Positions 1 to 7,831 of a DNA stretch of 37,241 bases are shown here, one piece after another. The stretch comes from Flavobacterium azizsancarii (GTDB taxonomy: Bacteria; Bacteroidota; Bacteroidia; Flavobacteriales; Flavobacteriaceae): positions 1 through 37,241 of the forward strand of contig NZ_JAMZNK010000051.1 of the NCBI RefSeq assembly GCF_027980145.1, in the 5' to 3' direction. Under the pieces are notes generated by a model. The model ran no database searches. It saw nothing but the letters and a program-made list of their open reading frames with translations, and had not been told where the DNA came from. Position 1 is the stretch's first letter, and each line of letters opens with the position of its first letter. A program made the translations under genes and the position numbers.

Positions 1-110
1 GCAGTCGCAGTCGCAGTCGCAGTCGCAGTCGCAGTCGCAGTCGCAGTCGCAGTCGCAGTCGCAGTCGCAGTCGCAGTCGCAGTCGCAGTCGCAGTCGCAG
101 TCGCAGTCGC
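1..110. repeat. (GCAGTC)n hexanucleotide tandem array
   Basis: About 18.3 perfect head-to-tail copies of the 6-bp unit GCAGTC run from the first base of the window, so the array probably continues outside it. A 6-bp unit keeps reading frame, so the array could encode a dipeptide tail: Ala-Val in frame 1, which continues to a TAA at 130-132, or Gln-Ser or Ser-Arg in the other plus frames. Whether it is coding cannot be decided from here. Confidence 0.97.
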
Positions 111-113
111 CCT

Positions 114-147
114 AACTTTGTCAAAGTTTTAAAACTTTGACAAAGTT
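114..147. repeat. Perfect 34-bp nested palindrome, possible terminator
   Basis: The 34 bases are a perfect inverted repeat, and each half is itself a 15-bp palindrome (AACTTTG-T-CAAAGTT, then AACTTTG-A-CAAAGTT) plus the TT/AA centre, giving four CAAAGTT half-sites. It lies between the hexamer array and the peroxidase gene and ends in TTTTC. It could be an AT-rich terminator for whatever lies to the left, or a protein-binding palindrome. The CAAAG core resembles the dispersed repeats elsewhere in the window. Confidence 0.8.
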
Positions 148-206
148 TTCTGAAAACGAAAATCGAGACTGAAACAAATCAAACAAAAAACAAAAAAACA
201 AAAGAA

Positions 207-1349
207 TTGAAAAAGCTAATATTCCCTATCCTGTTCCTGCTGAGTTTAACAGCTTACAAAAGTGTCGAACAACCGGATTATATCGATATTCAGGAATTAC
301 GAAAATTATATTCTGGCGGCGATGCTGCAAAATGGCCTGCTGCGGAATTACATGAAAGTATAGATAAATCTAAATTTCAGGATATTGGAGTTTTGCCTGC
401 TGTTCCCTATCCGGCATATAATCCATATTCGAAGGAAAAAGAAAGTCTGGGTAAGATATTATTTTTTGATCCAAGATTATCTGTTAGCGGACAAATTGCC
501 TGCGCTTCCTGCCATAATCCTGAATTGGGATGGACAGATAATCTAACACGCTCTTTTGGTCACGATCGCCAAACCGGAAAACGCAATTCGATGACAATAT
601 TAAACTCGGCGTATGCTACCTCTTTATTTTGGGACGGACGCGCTTCAAGTCTGGAAGATCAGGCGCAATTCCCGATTGGAGATCCGCTTGAAATGAATGA
701 AAAACCGACGATTGCCGTTGATAAAATTGCCAAAATTAAAGGGTATAATGAATTGTTTACAGCTGCTTTTGGAGATAAAAAAGTATCATTACAAAGAATA
801 CAATATGCGATTGCCACTTTCGAAAGATCGATCAATAGTCCAAAAAGCAAATTTGATAACTTCATTAGCGGAAAATCTGATGCTTATACAGATTCTCAGG
901 TCAAAGGTTTGCATTTGTTCAGAACCAAAGCACAATGCATCAATTGCCATAATACGCCTTATTTTAGCGACAATGAGTTTCATAATGACGGCCAAACTTT
1001 ATTTGGGACAAAAAATGAAGATTTCGGACGTTATAATGTCACTAAAAACAAAGACGATATCGGAAAATTCAGAACGCCAACATTGCGTGAAGTTGCCAAT
1101 ACAAAACCCTGGATGCATCACGGACATTTTCCGTCGTTATTAGATGTTGTAGAATTGTATAATTTAGGAAACCCATCTCCTGTTCAGAAAAAATATCTGG
1201 GAACTGCGAGAGATTCTTTGATTCCTAAAGTAGATCCGATGCTTAAAAAATTAGATTTAAGTAAAGATGAAATCGGTGATCTTTTGGCTTTTATCGAAAC
1301 ACTGAGTACGCCAACCCGAAGAATTATGACGCCAACAATGCCGAAATAA
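207..1349 (+). CDS. Cytochrome-c peroxidase, MauG/CcpA-type dihaem
   Basis: Periplasmic dihaem c-type cytochrome of the bacterial cytochrome-c peroxidase/MauG family, 380 residues, close to the usual family length. Two haem-binding CxxCH motifs are visible: CASCH at residues 99-103 and CINCH at 244-248. The conserved FRTPTLR block (288-294) is followed by PWMHHG (301-306), whose Met is the usual position of an axial ligand of the high-potential haem. The family reduces H2O2 with electrons from small cytochromes, or oxidises protein or small-molecule substrates. The N-terminus is a hydrophobic signal sequence. The reading frame begins with TTG and has no ATG in a suitable place. Around residues 12-18 the sequence LSLTAYK looks like a lipobox whose Cys is replaced by Tyr. 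A hairpin terminator follows, so the gene is probably monocistronic. Confidence 0.93.
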   Translation: MKKLIFPILFLLSLTAYKSVEQPDYIDIQELRKLYSGGDAAKWPAAELHESIDKSKFQDIGVLPAVPYPAYNPYSKEKESLGKILFFDPRLSVSGQIACASCHNPELGWTDNLTRSFGHDRQTGKRNSMTILNSAYATSLFWDGRASSLEDQAQFPIGDPLEMNEKPTIAVDKIAKIKGYNELFTAAFGDKKVSLQRIQYAIATFERSINSPKSKFDNFISGKSDAYTDSQVKGLHLFRTKAQCINCHNTPYFSDNEFHNDGQTLFGTKNEDFGRYNVTKNKDDIGKFRTPTLREVANTKPWMHHGHFPSLLDVVELYNLGNPSPVQKKYLGTARDSLIPKVDPMLKKLDLSKDEIGDLLAFIETLSTPTRRIMTPTMPK

Positions 1350-1387
1350 ACTAATTTGCAAATTGCGCCAAAAAATTTCAAATCTGT

Positions 1388-1418
1388 AAAGCCTGTTTCT
1401 TTTATGAAACGGGCTTTT
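1388..1418 (+). terminator. Rho-independent terminator after the peroxidase gene
   Basis: AAAGCCTGTTTC (1388-1399) pairs with GAAACGGGCTTT (1406-1417) with one G.U wobble and a 6-nt loop, followed by a T-rich stretch. It lies 38 bp after the peroxidase stop codon. Confidence 0.75.
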
Positions 1419-1637
1419 ATATTTTTAAACACAGAGAAACATAATTCAACTAAAATGTAGAACACGTTTAACTACAGATAAATCTCATAGTAGTATTAAA
1501 AAAAATTACGCCTTTACATAACAATTTACTATCTCTTCATTGAAGTATAAAATAGCTTGTCTACTACAATCCTTCCATCTTTTCCTAAATTTGTCTGAAA
1601 CGAAAAGAAGCTTTCTTCTTTTATAAAAAATACCACC

Positions 1638-2288
1638 ATGAAATTAGAACACATCCAAATTCAGACAAACGATATACAAAAAACTTCCGCTTTTTATAAA
1701 GATATTCTTGATCTTCCAATTATAGAAAACAACTCAAAATCAGTTAGCATTCAGGCCGGAAACTCTATTCTAAAATTTGTAGACAATCCTCAATTTCAAT
1801 CTATTTATCATTTTGCTTTTAACATTCCGGAGAACAAATTAGACGAAGCTATCGACTGGTGTAAAAACAAAGTTGATTTGATTTTTATTGAAGATGAAAA
1901 ACTCATTACTAATTTTGAAAGCTGGAAAGCCAACGCGGTTTATTTCTATGACAATAATGGTAATTTATTAGAATTTATTGCCAGACATGATCTCAACAAT
2001 GCCCAAACTACAGCATTTAGTTCTAAATCTATTTTGAATATAAGCGAGATTGGAATCGTGAATGAAAATCCATTAGAATTGGGAAACTTATTAAAAACTA
2101 AGCATGGATTAGAATTCTTTTCTAAAAATGCGAATAGCGAGCTTTTCTCGGCAGTTGGAGATGATGAAGGTTTACTGATTATCGTACAGCCAAACCGAAA
2201 CTGGTATCCTACGCAAACACCGTCTGAAAGTAACCCAACTGAAGTTAAAATAGAAAATAAGGGAAGCGAAATTGAATTAAAATTTTAA
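1638..2288 (+). CDS. VOC-superfamily (glyoxalase/dioxygenase-like) protein
   Basis: 216-residue cytosolic protein of the vicinal-oxygen-chelate fold. The first half starts with the typical beta strand LEHIQIQTND and carries H5, H58 and E112, which are spaced like VOC metal ligands (E112 in NLLEFIARH). The second half (about 133-210) reads as a degenerate second VOC module, with SEIGIVNENPLELGNLL resembling the start of a new beta-alpha-beta unit but without an obvious second ligand set. Known family members include glyoxalase I, extradiol dioxygenases and bleomycin/fosfomycin resistance proteins; the substrate here cannot be read. The ATG at 1638 gives the canonical N-terminus. It is followed 61 bp later by a tautomerase-like gene, so the two may be co-transcribed. 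Confidence 0.85.
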   Translation: MKLEHIQIQTNDIQKTSAFYKDILDLPIIENNSKSVSIQAGNSILKFVDNPQFQSIYHFAFNIPENKLDEAIDWCKNKVDLIFIEDEKLITNFESWKANAVYFYDNNGNLLEFIARHDLNNAQTTAFSSKSILNISEIGIVNENPLELGNLLKTKHGLEFFSKNANSELFSAVGDDEGLLIIVQPNRNWYPTQTPSESNPTEVKIENKGSEIELKF

Positions 2289-2349
2289 TACCGTTTTTAT
2301 TTCTTCCACTCAATAATGCTTATTTTTATAAAAATTTAAAGTAAAAAAA

Positions 2350-2748
2350 ATGCCATTTGTCCGAATCAGTTTACCGAAGAAACTTTCATTAGAAACAAAA
2401 AATACTATTTCAGAATCAATCCATGATTCTTTAATTCAGGAATTTCATATTCCGGAGGATGATTATTTTCATGTAATTGAAGAACTCGAACCTCATCAGA
2501 TCAAATATCCCGAAAGTTATCTTGGTATTTCACATTCTGAAGATATCGTTTACGTTCAGATTACAGCGGGACAAGGGCGAACTTTAGAACAAAAGAAGAA
2601 GTTATACCATGAGATTGCAACCAGAATTTCGACTTCGACAGCAATTTTGATCAATAATGTGATCATTGTTTTATTAGAAAATAATGGTTTAGAAAATTGG
2701 TCTTTTGGTAATGGAGAAATTCAGGAACCAAAGCATTTGAAAAAATAG
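2350..2748 (+). CDS. Tautomerase-family protein (4-oxalocrotonate tautomerase-like)
   Basis: 132-residue protein beginning Met-Pro, so after Met removal Pro becomes the N-terminal residue, the catalytic base of the tautomerase superfamily. The sequence MPFVRISLPKKLS followed by an amphipathic helix, then VYVQITAGQGR and a second beta-alpha-beta-like half, fits the larger tautomerases (about 130 residues; fused-repeat type such as cis-CaaD or MSAD relatives) better than the 62-residue 4-OT. The substrate is unknown. It sits downstream of the VOC gene in the same direction and ends at a strong hairpin, suggesting a two-gene unit of small-molecule enzymes. Confidence 0.83.
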   Translation: MPFVRISLPKKLSLETKNTISESIHDSLIQEFHIPEDDYFHVIEELEPHQIKYPESYLGISHSEDIVYVQITAGQGRTLEQKKKLYHEIATRISTSTAILINNVIIVLLENNGLENWSFGNGEIQEPKHLKK

Positions 2749-2760
2749 ATTTATAAAAAC

Positions 2761-2793
2761 AAATCCCAATTCAAACGAATGAATTGGGATTTT
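2761..2793. terminator. Bidirectional terminator between convergent genes
   Basis: AAATCCCAATTC (2761-2772) pairs perfectly with GAATTGGGATTT (2781-2792), with A/T-rich flanks on both sides. It lies between the plus-strand tautomerase gene and the 3' end of the minus-strand P-type ATPase gene, and can serve both. Confidence 0.85.
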
Positions 2794-2814
2794 ATAATTT
2801 AATATGATGATGAA

Positions 2815-4809
2815 TTAAAACTTCATTTTCTGAATTCTCACGGCATTTAATATCGCTAACAATGCAACTCCAACATCGGCAAAGACAGCTTCCCACATTG
2901 TGGCTAATCCGCCGGCGCCAAGAATCAATACAAAAGCTTTTACAACAAAAGCCAGTGTAATATTCTGCCAGACGATTTTCTTGGTTTGTTTCCCAATATT
3001 TATTGCCATCGGGATTTTGCTTGGTTTATCGTCCTGAATGACAACATCTGCCGTTTCGATTGTGGCATCACTTCCTAAACCTCCCATTGCAATTCCTACT
3101 GTGCTTAACGCGATAACCGGAGCATCATTTACACCATCACCAACAAAAGCTACAGTTTCGTTTTTGGCTTTTATTTCGTTTAGTTTATTCACTTTATCTT
3201 CGGGAAGCAAATCTCCAAAAGCATTTGAGATTCCAAGTTTATCGGCAACAAATTGTACAACGTTGGTTTTATCGCCGCTCAACATGGTTACTTTAACGCC
3301 TAATGCTTTTAACTTGTTTACGGCTTCCTGGGCATCTTCTTTAATTTCATCTGCAATCGTCAAATACCCTGCGAACTTATTATCGTATGCAATTGCAATT
3401 GTGGTATAAACTACCGCATTGGGATCAACATTATATTTAATATTGAATTTATCCATCAATTTAAAATTCCCAACATGCAATTGTTTTCCGTTAATCTCGG
3501 CTTTTAAGCCATGTCCGGAAATTTCTTCTACATTTTTCAATTCAATCAAAGGATCAATTTTCCCAACGTGATTATGAATCGCAGTCGCGACAGGATGTGT
3601 ACTCTGACTTTCGAGAACATTGACAAATTTCAGAATTTCTTCTTTATCAAATTCATCGCCAATAATAACTTCCTGAACTTTAAAAACGCCTTCTGTCATG
3701 GTTCCGGTTTTATCCATCACCACATTCTGAATGGTCGAAATACTATCCAGAAAGTTACTGCCTTTAAACAGAATCCCGTTTTTACTCGCAGCTCCAATTC
3801 CGCCAAAATAACCTAGCGGAATACTAATTACCAAAGCACACGGACATGAAATTACAAGGAATACCAAAGCTCTGTACAACCAGTCACTAAAAACATAATT
3901 GTCTACAAAAAGCCATGGCAATACGCAAATGGCAATCGCCAGATAAACAACGATTGGTGTATATATTTTAGCAAATTTTCGAATAAACAATTCGGCCGGG
4001 GCTTTTTTAGTCGTGGCATTTTGTACCATTTCTAAAATTTTAGAAAGTTTACTGTCCTTATATGCGGTCGTTATTTTTACTAAAGCAATTGTATTCCCGT
4101 TGATCATTCCGGCAAGAACAGTTTGTCCTTTTACTTTTGTGTCGGGTTTGCTTTCACCTGTTAATGCCGCAGTATTGAACGATGCAGTTTCTGATAACAA
4201 TTCGCCGTCGAGACCTAATTTTTCTCCGGCTTTAAGCTGAATAATCGAACCTATTTTAGCATCAGCCGCTTTTACTATTACCGCAATATTGTTTTCTAAA
4301 ATGCTTACTTCATCAGGACGCTGATCTAGTAAACTTTTAATATTAGACTTTGCTCTGCTAACTGCCAATCCCTGAAAGTTTTCTCCAATGGTATAAAACA
4401 ACATTACAGCAACTCCTTCTGGAAATTCTCCTATTGCAAAGGCACCAATGGTAGCAATACACATCAGGAAAAATTCTGAGAAGACGTCTCCTTTTATAAT
4501 GCTTTCGTAAGCTTCTTTCAAAACGGGTAATCCAACCGGTAAATAGGCTATAACGTACCATGCAATCCTTACATAACCTGAAAACCAGGTTTGCGGATAA
4601 TAGTTATCAAAACCAATCCCGATAAGCAATAAAACAAATGAGATTATCGCAGGTAAAAACATTTGAAAAACACCACCATCAGCATTATGGCTGTGATCGT
4701 GATCGTGTCCGTCATCATCTGAATGACCTTTATCTTCATGCACGGAACAACATCCGGATTGGTTAATTTTCTTTTTTATTACTTTTTCTTCTTTATGTAT
4801 ATGTTCCAT
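2815..4809 (-). CDS. Heavy-metal P1B-type ATPase (Zn/Cd/Pb exporter type)
   Basis: 664-residue inner-membrane cation pump that uses ATP to export heavy metal from the cytoplasm. Motifs in order: TGES at 217-220 (actuator domain), CPC at 322-324 within SCPCALV, the phosphorylation site DKTGT at 366-370, the HP dipeptide at 405-406 in the nucleotide domain, and GDGVND at 557-562. The last membrane helices carry K624 and D645, 21 residues apart, the same spacing as the Lys/Asp metal-site pair of ZntA, which supports a divalent (Zn/Cd/Pb) class. There is no N-terminal HMA CxxC domain; instead residues 20-45 contain a CC pair and a His/Asp-rich stretch (GHDHDHSH) that could bind zinc. It lies downstream of the RND efflux genes on the same strand, after a 261-bp gap, so it may be a separate transcript of the same metal response. 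Confidence 0.95.
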   Translation of the reverse strand: MEHIHKEEKVIKKKINQSGCCSVHEDKGHSDDDGHDHDHSHNADGGVFQMFLPAIISFVLLLIGIGFDNYYPQTWFSGYVRIAWYVIAYLPVGLPVLKEAYESIIKGDVFSEFFLMCIATIGAFAIGEFPEGVAVMLFYTIGENFQGLAVSRAKSNIKSLLDQRPDEVSILENNIAVIVKAADAKIGSIIQLKAGEKLGLDGELLSETASFNTAALTGESKPDTKVKGQTVLAGMINGNTIALVKITTAYKDSKLSKILEMVQNATTKKAPAELFIRKFAKIYTPIVVYLAIAICVLPWLFVDNYVFSDWLYRALVFLVISCPCALVISIPLGYFGGIGAASKNGILFKGSNFLDSISTIQNVVMDKTGTMTEGVFKVQEVIIGDEFDKEEILKFVNVLESQSTHPVATAIHNHVGKIDPLIELKNVEEISGHGLKAEINGKQLHVGNFKLMDKFNIKYNVDPNAVVYTTIAIAYDNKFAGYLTIADEIKEDAQEAVNKLKALGVKVTMLSGDKTNVVQFVADKLGISNAFGDLLPEDKVNKLNEIKAKNETVAFVGDGVNDAPVIALSTVGIAMGGLGSDATIETADVVIQDDKPSKIPMAINIGKQTKKIVWQNITLAFVVKAFVLILGAGGLATMWEAVFADVGVALLAILNAVRIQKMKF

Positions 4810-4991
4810 AGAATGAGTTTCAAGTTTTAATTTTATTGTGTCAGGTTTTCTTTGTTTCAGGTTTCAAGTTTAAACTTCGTCTAAAATTACGGATTTTGTT
4901 GCAATTGTTTTAAGTTGAACTATTTTAATCTCTCACCCACCCATTAGCTATCAGGAGCAGAACCGTATGTTTCAAGTAAGTTTAACCGCAA

Positions 4992-5009
4992 TCCCGATAG
5001 CCATCGGGA
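4992..5009. repeat. Short hairpin in the ATPase-adaptor intergenic gap
   Basis: TCCCGAT (4992-4998) and ATCGGGA (5003-5009) form a perfect 7-bp stem with a 4-nt loop. A related GCTATCAGGAGCAG sequence lies about 45 bp to the left, and an AACCGCAA stretch resembling the dispersed repeats precedes it. No gene is visible in 4810-5070. It may weakly terminate the adaptor transcript. Confidence 0.5.
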
Positions 5010-5070
5010 GCAAAGATTTACGCAAAGTTCGCAAGTTCAAGAACCTGAAACAAAGAAACCTGAAACCCTT

Positions 5071-6363
5071 TTAATGCCCATGCTCTCCTCCGCCTTTCAT
5101 TGCAGAAAGTAAATAGAAAGCTCCTTTTGTAACAATTTTTGCGTGGGCAGGAACGTCATTTACAAATTTTATTTCTGTAAAACCTAAATCTGTAGTTCCG
5201 GGAATGACTTCAACTGCTTTAAAATGAATTTCGTTTTCGTGTGGCGTTCCTGATGCTGTTTTCTTTTTATCGCTTTCTTCATGTTCGCCATGCTCTTCAT
5301 GTTCCTCTTCCTGAATATATACAAAATACTTATCTGCATTTCGAACCACCGCATCTTTTGGTACAGCCGGAACTGTGGCATTTGTGATGTTAATATTTGC
5401 CGAAACGTACATTCCGGGAATTAATCCCTTCGCATCAGCAGGTTCTATTTTGGCATGTACGGCAACTGTTTTACTTTCATTAGAAAATGATTTATTAATC
5501 CCGAAGATTTTTCCTTTGATAGATTTATTCGACTGATTTGTAAGGACAAAATCAATTACCTGACCAATCGAAATTGAACCTAAATCTTTCTCATACACAT
5601 TTAGATCTAAATGCATCTGGCTATTGTCTACTACTTCAAACAATGCTACACCAGTTTGTGCATAAGCTCCTTTTGCAATGCTTATTTTGCCCACATAACC
5701 ACTAATTGGTGCTACAATTGGTACTAACGAAGTGCTTCCTTTTGTGCTGACATGCAAAGCTTCCAGCTTATTTTTTGCTGCTTGTGCACGCGCTCTTTCG
5801 GCTGCCAGTTTAGATTTTACTTCCTGAAAAACTTTTCTGGGATTTACATTTTCGTCGCTTAAAGTTTTCTGACGGTTGTATTCTAATTGCAGGTATTCGA
5901 TATTGGCTGTAGCCGAATGATAGTCTTCCTGCATTTCGATAACTTCCAGATTCTGGATTGTTGCCAAAACTTTTCCTTTATTGACATACGTACCTTCTAA
6001 AACAAAAATGTCCTTAACGGTTCCTCCTATTAAAGTAGAAACTTCTGCAGAGTTTTGCGGCGGAACTGTTGTATAACCATTTGCCTTTATGACTTTGTTC
6101 AGGTTTCTGTTTTCTACAAATCCCGTTTCGATCCCAACTGTTTTGTATTGGGATTCATTTAAAGCCACTTCTGTTTGTGATTTTTCTTCTTCAGGTTTTT
6201 CTTCAGCTTTCTTTTCATTACAGCCGAAAAATATAACCGCAAAGCACGCAAAGAGAGAAAAACGCAAAGCACGCAATGAAATTAAACTTTGCGTTCTTTG
6301 CCAAAAACTCTTTACATTCTTTGTGGTTACACTATTTGCGGTTAAATTATTTATATTTTTCAT
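5071..6363 (-). CDS. RND efflux periplasmic adaptor lipoprotein (CusB/CzcB-like)
   Basis: Membrane-fusion subunit joining the RND pump and outer-membrane channel of a tripartite metal exporter. The reading frame is open to 6453, but the ATG at 6361-6363, one base after the stop of the upstream TolC gene, gives a proper lipoprotein signal (VIFFGC, Cys48) and 430 residues; the longer form would overlap TolC. After the Cys comes a Lys/Glu-rich linker, then a biotinyl-lipoyl-like half (STLIGGTVKDIFVLEGTYVNKG), a coiled-coil hairpin, the second lipoyl half (IVAPISGYVGKISIAKGAY), a beta-barrel and a membrane-proximal domain. A His/Glu-rich segment (EEEHEEHGEHEESDKK) inside the C-terminal part and a terminal GGGEHGH may bind metal. 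The n-region and hydrophobic core of the signal peptide are encoded by a dispersed repeat (6235-6343). Confidence 0.93.
   Translation of the reverse strand: MKNINNLTANSVTTKNVKSFWQRTQSLISLRALRFSLFACFAVIFFGCNEKKAEEKPEEEKSQTEVALNESQYKTVGIETGFVENRNLNKVIKANGYTTVPPQNSAEVSTLIGGTVKDIFVLEGTYVNKGKVLATIQNLEVIEMQEDYHSATANIEYLQLEYNRQKTLSDENVNPRKVFQEVKSKLAAERARAQAAKNKLEALHVSTKGSTSLVPIVAPISGYVGKISIAKGAYAQTGVALFEVVDNSQMHLDLNVYEKDLGSISIGQVIDFVLTNQSNKSIKGKIFGINKSFSNESKTVAVHAKIEPADAKGLIPGMYVSANINITNATVPAVPKDAVVRNADKYFVYIQEEEHEEHGEHEESDKKKTASGTPHENEIHFKAVEVIPGTTDLGFTEIKFVNDVPAHAKIVTKGAFYLLSAMKGGGEHGH
6235..6343. repeat. Dispersed GCAAAG-type repeat inside the adaptor gene
   Basis: Bounded by the inverted ends AACCGCAAA (6235-6243) and TTTGCGGTT (6335-6343), with internal GCAAAGCACGCAAAG on one arm and CTTTGCGTTCTTTGCC on the other. 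The same wording (CGCAAAG, ACGCAAAG, CACAAAG) fills intergenic regions at about 21.7, 22.3, 23.8-24.3 and 33.8 kb. Here it is in frame and encodes about residues 7-43 of the adaptor, including most of the signal peptide. Confidence 0.8.
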
Positions 6364-6364
6364 T

Positions 6365-7648
6365 CTAATTGTTTTTGATAGTTGGAAATTGAAGTTCGAT
6401 AGCACTTTGATTAAAAGTATGAGTGGCCTCAGTATATTGTTTTTTAATATCAATTGCCTGATTTAAAAAACTGATGTACGCCCAATAACTCATATCGCCA
6501 TTGGCATAACTTTTTTGCGCCGTCGTTATAATCTGATCTGCGTATTGCAGTCCTTCTTTCTGATAATAGTCTAATGCTTTTTGCTGTTTGGCAAAGTTGT
6601 TTTGCAACTCCTGTTTTTGCAGGTTCAGCGTTAATTTATTTTTATCTAAAGCCAATTGCGATTGCGAAATACTTATTGCCGAAGCCTGAGCTTTTGCCGT
6701 ATTTACACCGCCAAACAACGGAATCTGTAATCCGGCTGTAAAACCCTGAAACAGTGATTCTGTATTGATCGTTTGCGCAAAATATCCCAATCCTAATTTA
6801 GGCGTTCGCATCGCTTTATAGGTATTGGCTTCTTTTTGATACACCGAAATCTGCTGCTGATAATAATCTGTCATTAATCCTTCTGCTTTCGAATTTCCTT
6901 CTTCTTTTAGAATAGCATATTGCAAAGATGTATTTTCATCCGGAACTATATTTTCATCGGTCTGAACAAAAAATTGCAATTGCTTTTGATAAATTGCCAA
7001 ATCATATTCTAATTGCGCTTTTTGCGTTTCAATTTCTTTTACTTTGGCTTTAGCACTAATTACTTCGATATTTCCGCTTTCTCCAGTTTGAAAACGCAGT
7101 TCTGCATTTTTAAGGAATTTGGTATAAATCTCATTTAATTCTGAGTTTAACTTCTGAATAGAAACTCCGTACAAATATTGATAATACGCCAATGTTACCG
7201 CTTTTTCTATTTCGTAAGAGGATAAAGCTTTGCGTTTTTCGGCTAGTTTCACCAATTCTTCCTGCAATTGTCGATTGGCTTTTGTAATGTTTCCTATCGG
7301 GAAAAACTGCTGAATCGAAACGTTATGATCAAAATCGACGCTATTAAATTGTCCGCCCTGATATTGTACCTGAAGTGGTTCCGGCTGAAATGCTGTCTTT
7401 TTAAGAACGGTTTGTCTTTCTATTTCTTTATCAGCAATTTTTAAATCAATATTGTTTGATTTCGCAAGTTCAATTGCTTTTTCAAGACTGATTTTTTCCT
7501 GTGCCGATGTTAGTGTACTTATTAATAGAAATGCTATTAACCATAATGTTTTATGTGCCAATAGAAACCTATTTAACCGCAAAGTTCGCAAAGGAACATT
7601 CGCAAAGTTCACAAAGGCTGTTACGTTGATTTTATATATTGAATTCAT
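6365..7648 (-). CDS. TolC-family outer-membrane efflux channel (CusC/CzcC-like)
   Basis: 427-residue outer-membrane channel of the tripartite metal efflux system. After a signal peptide ending about TLTSAQ (residues 45-50), two TolC repeats of long alpha-helices are seen: KISLEKAIELAKSNNIDLKI opens the first and a second helical hairpin follows the beta segment TPKLGLGYFAQ. Helices are rich in Gln/Lys/Ala, as in this family. Its stop is one base upstream of the adaptor ATG, so translation is probably coupled. The ATG at 7648 gives a long n-region whose residues 11-25 derive from a dispersed repeat; a TTG at codon 30 would instead give the compact leader MAHKTLWLIAFLLISTLTSAQ in shorter form, so the true start is uncertain. 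Confidence 0.92.
   Translation of the reverse strand: MNSIYKINVTAFVNFANVPLRTLRLNRFLLAHKTLWLIAFLLISTLTSAQEKISLEKAIELAKSNNIDLKIADKEIERQTVLKKTAFQPEPLQVQYQGGQFNSVDFDHNVSIQQFFPIGNITKANRQLQEELVKLAEKRKALSSYEIEKAVTLAYYQYLYGVSIQKLNSELNEIYTKFLKNAELRFQTGESGNIEVISAKAKVKEIETQKAQLEYDLAIYQKQLQFFVQTDENIVPDENTSLQYAILKEEGNSKAEGLMTDYYQQQISVYQKEANTYKAMRTPKLGLGYFAQTINTESLFQGFTAGLQIPLFGGVNTAKAQASAISISQSQLALDKNKLTLNLQKQELQNNFAKQQKALDYYQKEGLQYADQIITTAQKSYANGDMSYWAYISFLNQAIDIKKQYTEATHTFNQSAIELQFPTIKNN
7574..7618. repeat. Dispersed GCAAAG-type repeat at the 5' end of the TolC gene
   Basis: The stretch starting AACCGCAAAGTTCGCAAAGG and continuing with CGCAAAGTTCACAAAGG belongs to the same family as the repeat in the adaptor gene. 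It encodes residues 11-25 of the TolC protein if translation starts at 7648, or lies in the 5' leader if the TTG at codon 30 is used. Confidence 0.75.
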
Positions 7649-7686
7649 TTTTTTAATGTTTTAATTTCTTTGCCTTAATTTTTAGT

Positions 7687-7825
7687 TTCACGCAGATTCT
7701 GCAGATTTTGGCAGATTTAATTTTATAAAGTTCGTATGATTAAAAATCTGCGCTTATCTGCTTAAATCATTTTAAAATCTGCGTTAAACAAAATCATTTT
7801 AATCCCTTTAATCTGTGGCAAAAAA
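7687..7825. repeat. Palindromic GCAGATT/AATCTGC intergenic repeat
   Basis: The gap between the pump and channel genes holds TTCACGCAGATTCTGCAGAT, GGCAGATTT, then AAAATCTGCGCTTATCTGC, AAAATCTGCGTTAAAC and AATCTGTGGC. The two halves are roughly inverted. The same family fills 15.48-15.75 kb. It lies inside a likely operon, so it would be present in the mRNA as a hairpin. Confidence 0.7.
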
Positions 7826-7831
7826 AACTTA

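Noticed and set aside
697..1143. 148-codon plus frame inside the peroxidase gene
   Set aside because: It is an overlapping shadow of the dihaem peroxidase with no recognisable domain.
3038..3409. 123-codon plus frame opposite the P-type ATPase gene
   Set aside because: Antisense shadow of a well-conserved coding region; Ser/Pro/Leu-rich composition typical of complementary reading.
6364..6453. Extended N-terminus of the efflux adaptor (start at 6453)
   Set aside because: It would overlap the end of TolC and put 30 residues before the lipoprotein leader; the ATG at 6363 directly after the TolC stop fits better.
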